From positions 1-64,000 of the forward strand of contig JBCBCP010000006.1 in NCBI GenBank assembly GCA_038530575.1: a DNA stretch of 64,000 nucleotides, read 5' to 3'. The stretch comes from JBCBCP01 sp038530575 (GTDB taxonomy: Bacteria > Pseudomonadota > Alphaproteobacteria > Rhodobacterales > Rhodobacteraceae). Of the stretch, positions 53,485 through 61,773 are shown one piece after another. Each line of letters begins with the position of its first letter. Positions within the stretch are counted from its first letter, which is position 1. Position numbers and translations under genes: made by a program. The notes beneath the pieces were generated by a model. The model was not told where the DNA came from. It worked only from the letters and a program-made list of their open reading frames with translations, and did no database searches.

Positions 53485-54464
53485 GCATGTGCTCCCAGAT
53501 TACGGCCGCGCAGAACACTCAGAATTTCCGCAAGCACCGAAACCGCGATCTCCTGCGGGCTTGCGGCGCCCAGATCGAGGCCAATCGGGGCATGAATACG
53601 CGCTATCTCTTCGGCGCTGAACCCCGCATCCTGCAGCCGCGCCACGCGCTTGGCGTGGGTTCGCTTTGACCCAAGCGCGCCGATGTAGAAGGCAGCGGAG
53701 CGCAGCGCAATGTGCAGTGCCGGATCGTCCAGCTTGGGGTCATGGGTTAACAGCACCAAAGCGGTGCGCGCATCAAGGCCATAGCCCTGCAGCGCCTCGT
53801 CCGGCCAGTCTTCGAGAAGCGTCTCACCTGGAAAGCGCGCGTCCGACCCAAAGGCACCGCGCGGGTCAATAATGACCGGATCAAAGCCTGCGATGCGCGC
53901 CATTGGAACAAGCGCTTGTGCAATATGCACTGCCCCGACGATCGCAAGCCTGAGTGGCGCCGCCTGTATATGCACAAAGGTCTGGCCGTCTTCCTCAAAG
54001 CCTGACCGGTCCGCACGGAACCTTTCCGCGTGCCCGTCGGTGGTCACGTGCCGCGCGCCGGTCGCGGGATTCACGACATAGGCCAGCGGGGCGCGGGCCG
54101 CACGGGCGTTGACAATCTGCGCCAGGATTTCTTCGGGAAGCGCTGCCCCTACTGGTTCGACCAGAACCCGGATGGTTCCGCCGCAGGCCAGACCAACGGC
54201 AAAGGCGTCATCGTCACTGACCCCATATTCGAGCACGCGCGCCGCGCCCTTGGACAGCGCATCCTGCGCCTCAAGCACAACCGCGCCCTCCACACAGCCG
54301 CCTGACACGGACCCTTGCATTTCACCATCCCCGGCGATCACCAGCTGCGCGCCGACACGGCGGGGCGCACTGCCCCAGGTCTCGACAACCGTGGCCAGGG
54401 CTGCACCGCGGCCCGCACGATGCCATTCAAGCGCCAGCTCGGGCGCGTTTTCAAACGTCTCCAT
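53481..54464 (-). CDS. xdhC: XdhC/CoxI family maturation protein
   Basis: 327 residues. N-terminal XdhC_CoxI domain (WGSAPRRVGAQLVI, SVSGGCVEGAVV with a conserved Cys) and C-terminal Rossmann domain (LAIVGAVHIAQALVPMARIA, LGSKRTHAKRVARL). These proteins sulfurate and insert the molybdenum cofactor in xanthine-oxidase-family enzymes. ATG 54464 gives the standard length. Translationally coupled to the molybdopterin-binding protein. Confidence 0.92.
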   Translation of the reverse strand: METFENAPELALEWHRAGRGAALATVVETWGSAPRRVGAQLVIAGDGEMQGSVSGGCVEGAVVLEAQDALSKGAARVLEYGVSDDDAFAVGLACGGTIRVLVEPVGAALPEEILAQIVNARAARAPLAYVVNPATGARHVTTDGHAERFRADRSGFEEDGQTFVHIQAAPLRLAIVGAVHIAQALVPMARIAGFDPVIIDPRGAFGSDARFPGETLLEDWPDEALQGYGLDARTALVLLTHDPKLDDPALHIALRSAAFYIGALGSKRTHAKRVARLQDAGFSAEEIARIHAPIGLDLGAASPQEIAVSVLAEILSVLRGRNLGAHA

Positions 54465-54562
54465 GCCCCAAGTGCTAGCATGCCTGACGCGCGCCGCAAC
54501 CTTGCACCGCCCAACTGCCCGGCTTACATCTTGGCCAAAGACAAGAGCGGAGCGCACCCACC

Positions 54563-54799
54563 ATGCCCATGCAAGCGTTTGAAATCGAAACCCTGCTGCG
54601 TGAAAGTTTTCCCGACGCCCATATCGAGGTTGGCGGGGATGATGGTGTGCACATGTCCGCGCTGGTGATAGACGAAAGTTTTCGCGGCAAGAACCGCGTG
54701 CAGCAGCAGCGCGCCGTTTACGCAGCGCTCAAGGGTAAGATGGACGGCCCGGCGGGCGAATTGCACGCGCTGGCGCTGACCACCAAAGCGCCAGAGTGA
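54563..54799 (+). CDS. bolA: BolA family protein
   Basis: 78 residues; core VGGDDGVHMSALVIDESFRG with the conserved His and the helix RVQQQRAVYAAL. BolA proteins bind monothiol glutaredoxins through a shared Fe-S cluster and influence iron homeostasis. Short ATG-proximal extension MPMQ. It is divergent from xdhC and overlaps the next gene by GTGA; grxD is two genes down. Confidence 0.93.
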   Translation: MPMQAFEIETLLRESFPDAHIEVGGDDGVHMSALVIDESFRGKNRVQQQRAVYAALKGKMDGPAGELHALALTTKAPE

Positions 54800-55098
54800 T
54801 CTGGGCCGCTATCAAATGGCTGGTCACGCCCCAGCGTCGGCCCCTTGCCGCCACTCAGCCGAATCTGGCAAAACGCGAGGTGCCGTTGGGGATGGAGGCA
54901 ATCGACACCGACCTGATCAACCAGGTGAACCGCCGCAACCAATCCCTGGAACGGACCCACAACCCGGTCGCTCAGAACTCTCGCCGCTTCGGCGCACTGC
55001 AAAACGCAGACACCGACGCGGTTATCCAGTTCGCCGATGATGAAACCTATGCCCGCCGCTTCCACGCGGCGTTCCAAGTGAAGGACGACAACAAATGA
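54796..55098 (+). CDS. small conserved-looking protein between bolA and grxD
   Basis: 100 residues, GTG start in the GTGA overlap with bolA, ATGA overlap with grxD. Basic N-terminus MIWAAIKWLVTPQRRPLAAT, then a charged part with QVNRRNQSLERTHNPVAQNS. No Cys or His pair and no clear signal. The tight coupling suggests it acts with BolA and Grx4, but no function is known to me. Confidence 0.7.
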   Translation: MIWAAIKWLVTPQRRPLAATQPNLAKREVPLGMEAIDTDLINQVNRRNQSLERTHNPVAQNSRRFGALQNADTDAVIQFADDETYARRFHAAFQVKDDNK

Positions 55099-55457
55099 CC
55101 GACGCCAAGACCCGTATCAGTGAGACCATCAAGGCCAGCGACGTGGTGCTTTATATGAAAGGCACCAAGGAAATGCCCCAATGTGGGTTCTCCAGCCGCG
55201 TGGCGGGTGTGCTCAACTACATGGGTGTCGATTACACCGATGTGAACGTTCTAGCCGACGAGGACATCCGCCAGGGCATCAAGGACTTTTCCGACTGGCC
55301 AACGATCCCGCAGCTGTACGTCAAAGGCGAGTTCGTCGGCGGCTGTGACATCATCACTGAGATGACCCTGTCGGGCGAGCTCGACACCATGTTCGACGAA
55401 AACGGCGTAGCCTATGACAAGGACGCCGCGGACAAAATCCGCGAAGCGAACGCCTGA
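55095..55457 (+). CDS. grxD: monothiol glutaredoxin, CGFS type
   Basis: 120 residues. Active site PQCGFSSRV with Cys30, followed by the cis-Pro strand WPTIPQLYVKGEFVGGCDI. It binds a [2Fe-2S] cluster and transfers it, together with BolA. Translation is coupled to the preceding small gene (ATGA). Strong terminator behind at 55487. Confidence 0.95.
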   Translation: MTDAKTRISETIKASDVVLYMKGTKEMPQCGFSSRVAGVLNYMGVDYTDVNVLADEDIRQGIKDFSDWPTIPQLYVKGEFVGGCDIITEMTLSGELDTMFDENGVAYDKDAADKIREANA

Positions 55458-55486
55458 CGCCAACTTCCCATGCAAACAGCCAGATT

Positions 55487-55514
55487 GGCCCGCAGTCCTC
55501 TGCGGGCCTTTTTT
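55487..55514 (+). terminator. intrinsic terminator of the bolA-grxD operon
   Basis: GGCCCGCAG, TCCT loop, CTGCGGGCC, then TTTTTT. The stem starts 29 bases after the grxD stop. Confidence 0.93.
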
Positions 55515-55599
55515 GGTGGAAAGGGTCAGCATTTCCTGACTTCGTCGATGCATGTCTTTGCTTTAACCTATGCAAAAATTGACACTGAGGGATTTGACC

Positions 55600-56913
55600 A
55601 TGACAACCACAGTCTTCGACACGAATACCGTTATCGGATCGGGCGTAGTCTGGACGTCGGCCGCCGTCGGTGACAGCGCCTTGGTGCTTGAGAGCGTCAC
55701 CGCTATCAGTACCGCGACTGCTGGTTTCGTAGTAGACAACAGCGAGGTCGAGGTGCAGGTGTTTGGCTTGCTTGCATCGACCTTCGGAAACGCGCTCTTC
55801 TTTGACAACGGCGACGACAGCACAGTCTACATCGGCCAAACCGGCACAGTATCGAGCGCATTGTCGTATTTCGGCTCCGCAGGCATTTATGCGGAATCCG
55901 ATGACGTGGACATCGTGAACGACGGAACAATCGTCGGCGGCTCCGGGATTTATATCAATGGTGACAGCTCGTATATCGAAAACACGGGCACGATCCGCAC
56001 GACGTCCGATGAGGACAATGACCTCTCTCTAGCGGTTGCGGGCATCAGCCTTGGCGCTGCCAGCGCAGTCGGCACGGCAACAAGCCACACGGTCATCAAC
56101 TACGGGCTAATTTCCGGGCTGGAATACTCGATCATCAACACGAATGGTAATTTCCGCAACGGCAACTCCTCTGCCAACATCGAAAACCACGGCACGCTGC
56201 AAGGCGCAGTGGAGCTGGGCGATCTGAACGACCGCCTGATCAATACCGGCACGATCAACGGCACGGTGGACCTTGGCGGCGGCAGTGACACCTATATCGG
56301 GCGCGGGGATAGTTCTGTGTCCCATGCGGTGACCGGCGGGAACGGCAACGACCACCTTGCGGGGGGCACCGGGGACGACACCCTCATCGGCGGCAATGGC
56401 AACGACACGGTCCGCGGCGCGGATGGCGACGACATGCTCAGCAGCCTGAACGGCAACGCCTCCATGCACGGCGGGCGCGGCGACGACACGCTGGACGGGG
56501 GCAGCGGCAACGACACCCTGCTGGGCGGGCGTGACAACGACATGCTGATCGGCAACGGCGGCAACGACCTGATGCTGGGCCACGCGGGCAACGACACGCT
56601 GGACGGCGGCGCGGGCCGCGACACGATCGAAGGCGGCGTTGGTACCGACGTGATCACCGGCGGCACTGCCGCGGACATCTTTGTCTTCAAGGGCAATTTC
56701 GGCAACGACACCATTACCGATTTCAACTCGATATCAGCGGGCGAAAAGATCGACCTGTCCGGTGTCGGGGCCATCGCCGATTTCGCGGACCTTGCGGCCA
56801 ATCACATGACCCAATCCGGCACCAGCGTAATCATCGACGCCGGGCGCGGGAACACAATCACGGTGGAACGGACCGACATCTCCAACATGGATGCTGGCGA
56901 CTTCCTCTTTTGA
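55600..56913 (+). CDS. RTX calcium-binding protein with beta-helix-like N-terminus
   Basis: 437 residues. Residues 1-230 are a Val/Asn/Thr-rich beta domain with repeats of NDGTIVGG/ENTGTI and INTGTINGTVDLG type, as in right-handed beta-helices. RTX nonapeptides run from about 240 to 375 (GGNGNDHLAGGTGDDTLIGG). The end AADIFVFKGNFGNDTITDFN to DAGDFLF is the M10 C-terminal domain. Start ATG 55600 follows GAGGG by 9 bases; ATG 55570 is also in frame. Not closely related in its N-terminus to the pair at 31-34 kb. Exported by an unseen type I system. Confidence 0.87.
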   Translation: MTTTVFDTNTVIGSGVVWTSAAVGDSALVLESVTAISTATAGFVVDNSEVEVQVFGLLASTFGNALFFDNGDDSTVYIGQTGTVSSALSYFGSAGIYAESDDVDIVNDGTIVGGSGIYINGDSSYIENTGTIRTTSDEDNDLSLAVAGISLGAASAVGTATSHTVINYGLISGLEYSIINTNGNFRNGNSSANIENHGTLQGAVELGDLNDRLINTGTINGTVDLGGGSDTYIGRGDSSVSHAVTGGNGNDHLAGGTGDDTLIGGNGNDTVRGADGDDMLSSLNGNASMHGGRGDDTLDGGSGNDTLLGGRDNDMLIGNGGNDLMLGHAGNDTLDGGAGRDTIEGGVGTDVITGGTAADIFVFKGNFGNDTITDFNSISAGEKIDLSGVGAIADFADLAANHMTQSGTSVIIDAGRGNTITVERTDISNMDAGDFLF

Positions 56914-56922
56914 CGGCGCGGC

Positions 56923-57480
56923 TCAGGCCGCGTCAGGCTCCCAAGTCAGCGAGGAATGGTGCAGCGAAATCAGCACCTTCCCGTCGATCTTGTGATAGGC
57001 AAAGGTGTAATCCGCCCGCGTCGTGGAGCCGTCCGCCTTGAAAAACGTGTAGTGACCCATGTCCTTGTAGCCGAGCCCCCCGGCCTTCAGGATCGGGCCC
57101 GCCGCGCTTTGAAAATCGACCCGCGTCCAGCCATTGGCCAAAAAGCCGTGATCGTTTGGATAGTCCGCGTCGCCGCCAACAAAATAGGCTTTGGCCCCCG
57201 CCCGATCGAGCCGGATGACATCGGCCAGGGTCGGCTTGAACAGCAAGGGTTCATCGGGCGTGCCAAAGTCGTAAAGCGCCAGCAGATTTTCGACGTCCTG
57301 CTCGGTTACGTATTTGGCCCAGGCCCGCTGCGCGGAAATCACCTCGGCCTTGGTCATCGGTTCGTAGTTGCGCTCTGTAATCTGTTCGTCCCCGCATTCC
57401 AGAAGGTCGGCGCCGTCATACCGAGGCAATACGCGCCCGCCAAGTTGGTAATATTGCCGCAACTGATGCGCGCCGCGCAT
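56923..57480 (-). CDS. NTF2-like protein, candidate iota-carbonic anhydrase
   Basis: 185 residues (149 from ATG 57357). The central and C-terminal part is a SnoaL/NTF2-like fold: ISAQRAWAKYVTEQDVENLL, ARADYTFAYHK-like strand (RADYTFAYHKIDG) and the terminal motif ISLHHSSLTWEP. The HHSS ending of the last strand is the signature of iota-class carbonic anhydrases (COG4337/COG4875). No signal peptide. Start is uncertain; the extra 41 residues read as plausible protein and begin 14 bases after zapA. Neighbouring tkt and gap fit carbon metabolism. Activity is inferred. Confidence 0.65.
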   Translation of the reverse strand: MRGAHQLRQYYQLGGRVLPRYDGADLLECGDEQITERNYEPMTKAEVISAQRAWAKYVTEQDVENLLALYDFGTPDEPLLFKPTLADVIRLDRAGAKAYFVGGDADYPNDHGFLANGWTRVDFQSAAGPILKAGGLGYKDMGHYTFFKADGSTTRADYTFAYHKIDGKVLISLHHSSLTWEPDAA

Positions 57481-57494
57481 TTTCGCGCGGTGCG

Positions 57495-57896
57495 TCAGCT
57501 TGCCGGCGCGGTGCGTTCCTCGGCTTGCGATGCCAACGCTTCGGCTTGTGCGGCCAGCTCGGCCAGCGCATCCGTGACCGTGTCCGGCACAACGGGTACC
57601 TCGACCCGCTCCGGTTCAGGTGCCGCAACAGACTTGAGGCCTTCAATCTCTGCCTCACGTTCCGCCAACTGGCCGCGCACTTCTGCCACCTGATCTTCGA
57701 CATTAGCCGTTTTGTCGGCGAGCATCAGGCCTGCCATCAGCAACATGCGCGCCTCAGGCATTCGCCCGACCTGCGCGGTCAAAACGCGGGCTTCGTCATC
57801 CAGCATTTTGGCCGCTGCAAGTAGGTACTGTTCTTCGCCGTCCTGGCAGGCAACCTGAAAATCGCGGCCGCCGATGGAAATAGTGACTTCCGGCAT
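57495..57896 (-). CDS. zapA: cell division protein ZapA
   Basis: 133 residues. PEVTISIGGRDFQVACQDGE is the ZapA beta hairpin; the helical part ARVLTAQVGRMPEARMLLMA and a coiled coil follow. It crosslinks FtsZ filaments. Co-transcribed with the coiled-coil protein just upstream, 1 base away. The C-terminal Glu/Ala tail is longer than in E. coli. Confidence 0.9.
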   Translation of the reverse strand: MPEVTISIGGRDFQVACQDGEEQYLLAAAKMLDDEARVLTAQVGRMPEARMLLMAGLMLADKTANVEDQVAEVRGQLAEREAEIEGLKSVAAPEPERVEVPVVPDTVTDALAELAAQAEALASQAEERTAPAS

Positions 57897-57897
57897 C

Positions 57898-58365
57898 TTA
57901 TTTTTCTTCCTCTGCAGTCTCGGCCAAAAGAGGCTCCAGCGCTGTGAGGATGGCGCTGGCCTCCGCCACGTCCACCGCGCGCGCCGCTCGAAGGCCCTCA
58001 AGCTCAGCCATCATCGCCTTGTTGATCAGGTGCGGCTCCGCCGATCCCGCGGCATTGGCCTCGCGCAGCTTGGCATTCGAGGCCCGCAATTCATCATTGG
58101 CGCGGCGCAGGCGCTGCAGCTCACGGTCCAGTTCGGTCATACGGGCTTGCGCAGCCTCCGCTGCGGCATCTTCGTTGGCCCGGCTTGCCTTGAACCGCGC
58201 GACCCGCTCTTCAAGCTGTGCGTTGGCCAGCTTTTCTTCCTCCAACGCCGCACGCAGCGCGTCGGCCTCGCCACTATCTGCGGCGTCCGGCACTTTTTCC
58301 AGCGCGCGCGCGACACGGTCCATCGCCGCACTCAGGCGGCGCTGCAGATCGTCAATGTCCGCCAT
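57898..58365 (-). CDS. coiled-coil protein upstream of zapA
   Basis: 155 residues, almost wholly charged helix with heptads (LEEEKLANAQLEERVARFKA), no membrane segment. Position directly before zapA in the same operon suggests a ZapB-like division role, but there is no sequence proof. ATG 58365 with GAGG upstream; longer frame to 58446 is possible. Confidence 0.75.
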   Translation of the reverse strand: MADIDDLQRRLSAAMDRVARALEKVPDAADSGEADALRAALEEEKLANAQLEERVARFKASRANEDAAAEAAQARMTELDRELQRLRRANDELRASNAKLREANAAGSAEPHLINKAMMAELEGLRAARAVDVAEASAILTALEPLLAETAEEEK

Positions 58366-58596
58366 GATTTCGTCCCTCAATCCGTCCCCGTTCCGACGCT
58401 TTGCGCGCCTGTTTCGCGCCTCCCGCGAATCGATTTGCGGTGGCACTGCACCAAGTCTACCCCAGCGCTGCGTTCAATTCCTCCCCTTTGCGGTCAAGCG
58501 CTTGGGCGGCAAAGTTCATGCGCAGCAAAAGCCGGTGCTTGACCACGCGAAGGGGCTTGGTATTCAGCGCAAACCCTGCCCTTTGAGGAAAACGCC

Positions 58597-60615
58597 ATGG
58601 ACCTGTCCGCTCGCGCCGCCGCGCATCCCGATCACTGGCCTTTGGCAACTGCCATCCGTGCCCTGACGCTCGACGCCGTTGCCGCCGCCAATTCGGGCCA
58701 TTCGGGCATGCCGATGGGCATGGCGGACGTTGCGACGGTCCTGTTCGAAAAGCACCTTAAATTCGACGCCTCCGCCCCGCACTGGCCTGACCGCGATCGC
58801 TTCATCCTGAGCGCGGGGCACGGCTCCATGCTGCTATATTCGCTGCTGCACCTTACAGGCTATGCGGACATGACGCTGCAGCAGCTGAAGGATTTTCGGC
58901 AATGGGGCGCGGTGACCGCGGGCCATCCCGAATTTGGCCATGCGACGGGGATCGAAACCACCACCGGCCCGCTGGGCCAGGGAATTTCGAATGCCGTCGG
59001 CTTTGCCATGGCCGAAGAAATCCAGCGCGCGCAATACGGCCGCAAGCTTGTGGACCACTACACCTATGTGATCGCGGGCGATGGGTGCCTGATGGAAGGT
59101 GTCAGCCAGGAAGCCATCACGTTGGCAGGCCGGCATAGCCTCGGCAAGCTAATCGTCCTGTGGGATAACAACAACATCACCATCGACGGCACCGTCGAGC
59201 TGTCGGACCGCACCGACCAGCCCAAGCGCTTCCGGTCGGCGGGCTGGGACGTGATCGAAATTGACGGCCACGATCCGGACGCGATCGACACGGCCCTGAC
59301 CCGCGCGCGCAAGACGCGCAAACCGACAATGATCGCCTGCAAGACGCATATCGCGCTTGGCCACGCGGCGCAGGACACTTCCAAGGGCCACGGCGCGCTG
59401 ACGGACCCCGATCAGCTTCAAGCGGCCAAGGAGGCCTATGGCTGGACAACGGGTCCGTTCGATGTGCCGGCAGACGTGAAAGCGGCATGGGAGGCGATCG
59501 GCTCCCGCGGTGCGGTAGACCGCGCAGAATGGGAAGACCGGCTTGCCGCCGCGCCAAAGGCCAAGCGCGCCCGGTTCGAGCGCGTCTACGCCGGAGAGGC
59601 CCCTCGCAAGCTGAGCGCGACAATCAAGGCGCTGAAAAAGCAGATGTCTGATGCTGCGCCCAAACTCGCCACGCGCGCGAGTTCGGAAAAGGTGCTCGAG
59701 GTGCTCAACCCGATCCTGCCTGAAACTGTGGGCGGATCTGCGGACCTTACGGGGTCCAACAACACCAAGACCTCCGATCTGGGCGTCTTTGATACCGACA
59801 ACCGCGGCGGGCGTTATATATATTGGGGCATCCGCGAACATGGCATGGCCGCCGCGATGAACGGCATGGCCCTGCATGGCGGCATCCGCCCCTATGGCGG
59901 GACGTTCATGTGTTTCACCGATTATGCGCGCCCCGCTATGCGCCTGAGCGCGCTGATGGGTGTGCCCGTCACCTACGTGATGACCCATGACAGCATTGGC
60001 CTCGGTGAGGACGGCCCGACGCACCAACCCGTCGAGCATTTGGCGATCAGCCGGGCAACGCCCAACACGCTTGTCTTCCGCCCCGCCGATACGATCGAGA
60101 CGGCAGAGGCGTGGGAACTGGCGCTGACGTCGCAGAAGACGCCGTCAGTCTTGTCGCTGACCCGCCAGGGCCTGCCAACCGTGCGGCTGCGGCACACGGG
60201 CCGGAACCTGAGCGCCCAGGGCGCCTATATCCTGGCGGAAGCAGAAGGCAAAAGGCAGGTTATCCTGATTGCCACCGGGTCCGAAGTGCACCTGGCGCTT
60301 GAAGCCCGCGCCGTGCTGCAAGACGCCGGGATTGGCACGCGGGTCGTATCCATGCCCTGCATGGAGCTCTTTGCGCAGCAGGATGAAGCGTATCGCAAGC
60401 GCGTCCTGCCAACCGGCCCCGTCCGCATTGGGGTCGAGGCTGCTGTGCGCCAAGGTTGGGACCAGTGGCTTCTGGGCGAGCGCGGCCGCGAGGCGAAGGC
60501 GGCGTTTATCGGCATGGACAGCTTTGGCGCGTCCGCCCCGGCGAACGTTCTGTTTGAGAAATTCGGGATCACGACGGACGCAATCGTGGCCAAGGCCAAA
60601 GAGCTGCTGGGGTAA
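58597..60615 (+). CDS. tkt: transketolase
   Basis: 672 residues. ThDP-binding GDGCLMEGVSQEA and LWDNNNITIDG; catalytic IREHGMAAAMNG and pyrimidine domain DYARPAMRLSALMG; His in SAGHGSMLLYSLL and HDSIGLGEDGPTHQPVEH. Acts in the pentose phosphate and Calvin-type pathways. GAGGAAAA precedes the ATG. Divergent from the coiled-coil/zapA operon. Confidence 0.96.
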   Translation: MDLSARAAAHPDHWPLATAIRALTLDAVAAANSGHSGMPMGMADVATVLFEKHLKFDASAPHWPDRDRFILSAGHGSMLLYSLLHLTGYADMTLQQLKDFRQWGAVTAGHPEFGHATGIETTTGPLGQGISNAVGFAMAEEIQRAQYGRKLVDHYTYVIAGDGCLMEGVSQEAITLAGRHSLGKLIVLWDNNNITIDGTVELSDRTDQPKRFRSAGWDVIEIDGHDPDAIDTALTRARKTRKPTMIACKTHIALGHAAQDTSKGHGALTDPDQLQAAKEAYGWTTGPFDVPADVKAAWEAIGSRGAVDRAEWEDRLAAAPKAKRARFERVYAGEAPRKLSATIKALKKQMSDAAPKLATRASSEKVLEVLNPILPETVGGSADLTGSNNTKTSDLGVFDTDNRGGRYIYWGIREHGMAAAMNGMALHGGIRPYGGTFMCFTDYARPAMRLSALMGVPVTYVMTHDSIGLGEDGPTHQPVEHLAISRATPNTLVFRPADTIETAEAWELALTSQKTPSVLSLTRQGLPTVRLRHTGRNLSAQGAYILAEAEGKRQVILIATGSEVHLALEARAVLQDAGIGTRVVSMPCMELFAQQDEAYRKRVLPTGPVRIGVEAAVRQGWDQWLLGERGREAKAAFIGMDSFGASAPANVLFEKFGITTDAIVAKAKELLG

Positions 60616-60641
60616 GCATACCTTCAAGACGTGCTGCGGGG

Positions 60642-60686
60642 TCGATCCTTCAAGGATCGATCTGCAGCGTTTCTTGGAAGAAACGC
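60642..60686. repeat. tandem palindrome pair at convergent gene ends
   Basis: TCGATCCTTCAAGGATCGA (60642-60660) and GCGTTTCTTGGAAGAAACGC (60667-60686), between the tkt stop and the stop of the convergent DUF808 gene. The inner cores TCCTTCAAGGA and TTTCTT-x-AAGAAA are shared with the cluster at 12661. No T-tract. Confidence 0.87.
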
Positions 60687-60687
60687 C

Positions 60688-61662
60688 TCAGACCGGCGTT
60701 GCCTTGCGCCAAAGGCCCGACACGGCGCGCCAGACCGGCGTGATCACCTTTTCACCAATCGGGATCAGGGCAAAGCCGATGGCAAGCCCCACGACGCCCA
60801 ACATTGCCGCCTTCGCCAGCCATGTGGCAAAGCCGATGCCGCCACCAACTGCTTTGGCCGCGCCGTAAATGAGGTCTTCGGGCCCGTGCCAGCCCATCTG
60901 CGCGGCGCCATGCACGATGATTTCGCCGCCGACCCAGAGCATTGCGGCCGTGCCGATGACCATAAGCGCTTTCATAAAGCCGGGCATCGCCTTGACGATC
61001 CCGCGGCCCAGCGCGCGCACGATCCCCAGCCGCCCGTGCGAGGCCATGGCGAGGCCGGCATCGTCGGCCTTCACGATCAGGGCGACAGAGCCGTAAACTG
61101 CAACCGTGATCATGATCGCGACCGTGGCCAGCGTCGCGGCTTCCATCCAGAAATTGCTTTCTGGGATGTTCGACAACGCGATGGTCATGATCTCTGCCGA
61201 CAGGATGAAATCGGTCTTGATCGCGCCGCGCGCCTTTTGCTCTTCAAGCTTGGCGGGGTCTTCGACCGTCTTTTCCTTCTCCGGGTAATCCTCATGCCCA
61301 TGTCCGCCAACGCCCAGTGCATGGGCCACTTTTTCGGCGCCTTCAAAGCACAAATACGCGCCGCCCAGCATCAAAAGCGGCGGAATAGCCCCCGGCAAAT
61401 AGGCTGAAAGGGCAAGGCCCACGGGCAAAAGGATCACCAGTTTGTTGAAGAAACTGCCCTTGGCGATGCGCCAGATGATCGGCAACTCGCGATCTGCGGA
61501 GAACCCGGTGACATATTTCGGGGTCACGGCCGCATCGTCGATCACCGCGCCGGCAGCCTTTGACCCGGCCTTGGCCGCCTGCCCGATCACATCGTCAACG
61601 GAGGCTGCCGCCACTTTCGCGATGCCTGCCACATCATCCAACAGGGCCAGAAGTCCACTCAT
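60688..61662 (-). CDS. DUF808 family membrane protein
   Basis: 324 residues. The start MSGLLALLDDVAGIAKVAAA and DDAAVTPKYVTGFSADRELP are the family signature; about five membrane helices follow, with GGAYLCFEGAEKVAHALGVG. Function unknown. Start ATG 61662 follows GGAGAGG; the frame extends much further upstream but antisense to gap. Inner membrane. Confidence 0.9.
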   Translation of the reverse strand: MSGLLALLDDVAGIAKVAAASVDDVIGQAAKAGSKAAGAVIDDAAVTPKYVTGFSADRELPIIWRIAKGSFFNKLVILLPVGLALSAYLPGAIPPLLMLGGAYLCFEGAEKVAHALGVGGHGHEDYPEKEKTVEDPAKLEEQKARGAIKTDFILSAEIMTIALSNIPESNFWMEAATLATVAIMITVAVYGSVALIVKADDAGLAMASHGRLGIVRALGRGIVKAMPGFMKALMVIGTAAMLWVGGEIIVHGAAQMGWHGPEDLIYGAAKAVGGGIGFATWLAKAAMLGVVGLAIGFALIPIGEKVITPVWRAVSGLWRKATPV

Positions 61663-61773
61663 ACTGCCTCTCCGAGATCTTTTAACGCTAACAGGGACGG
61701 AATGTCCGTTTCGCCCGTATTGCTCCGCCTCTATAGAACGCGCAACGGCACGCATGACAAGGATTTCGGGCGT

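Noticed and set aside
57358..57494. 6S RNA gene downstream of zapA (its common location)
   Set aside because: I could not build the long closing stem and central bubble, and the stretch translates as a plausible protein N-terminus. A covariance-model search would settle it.
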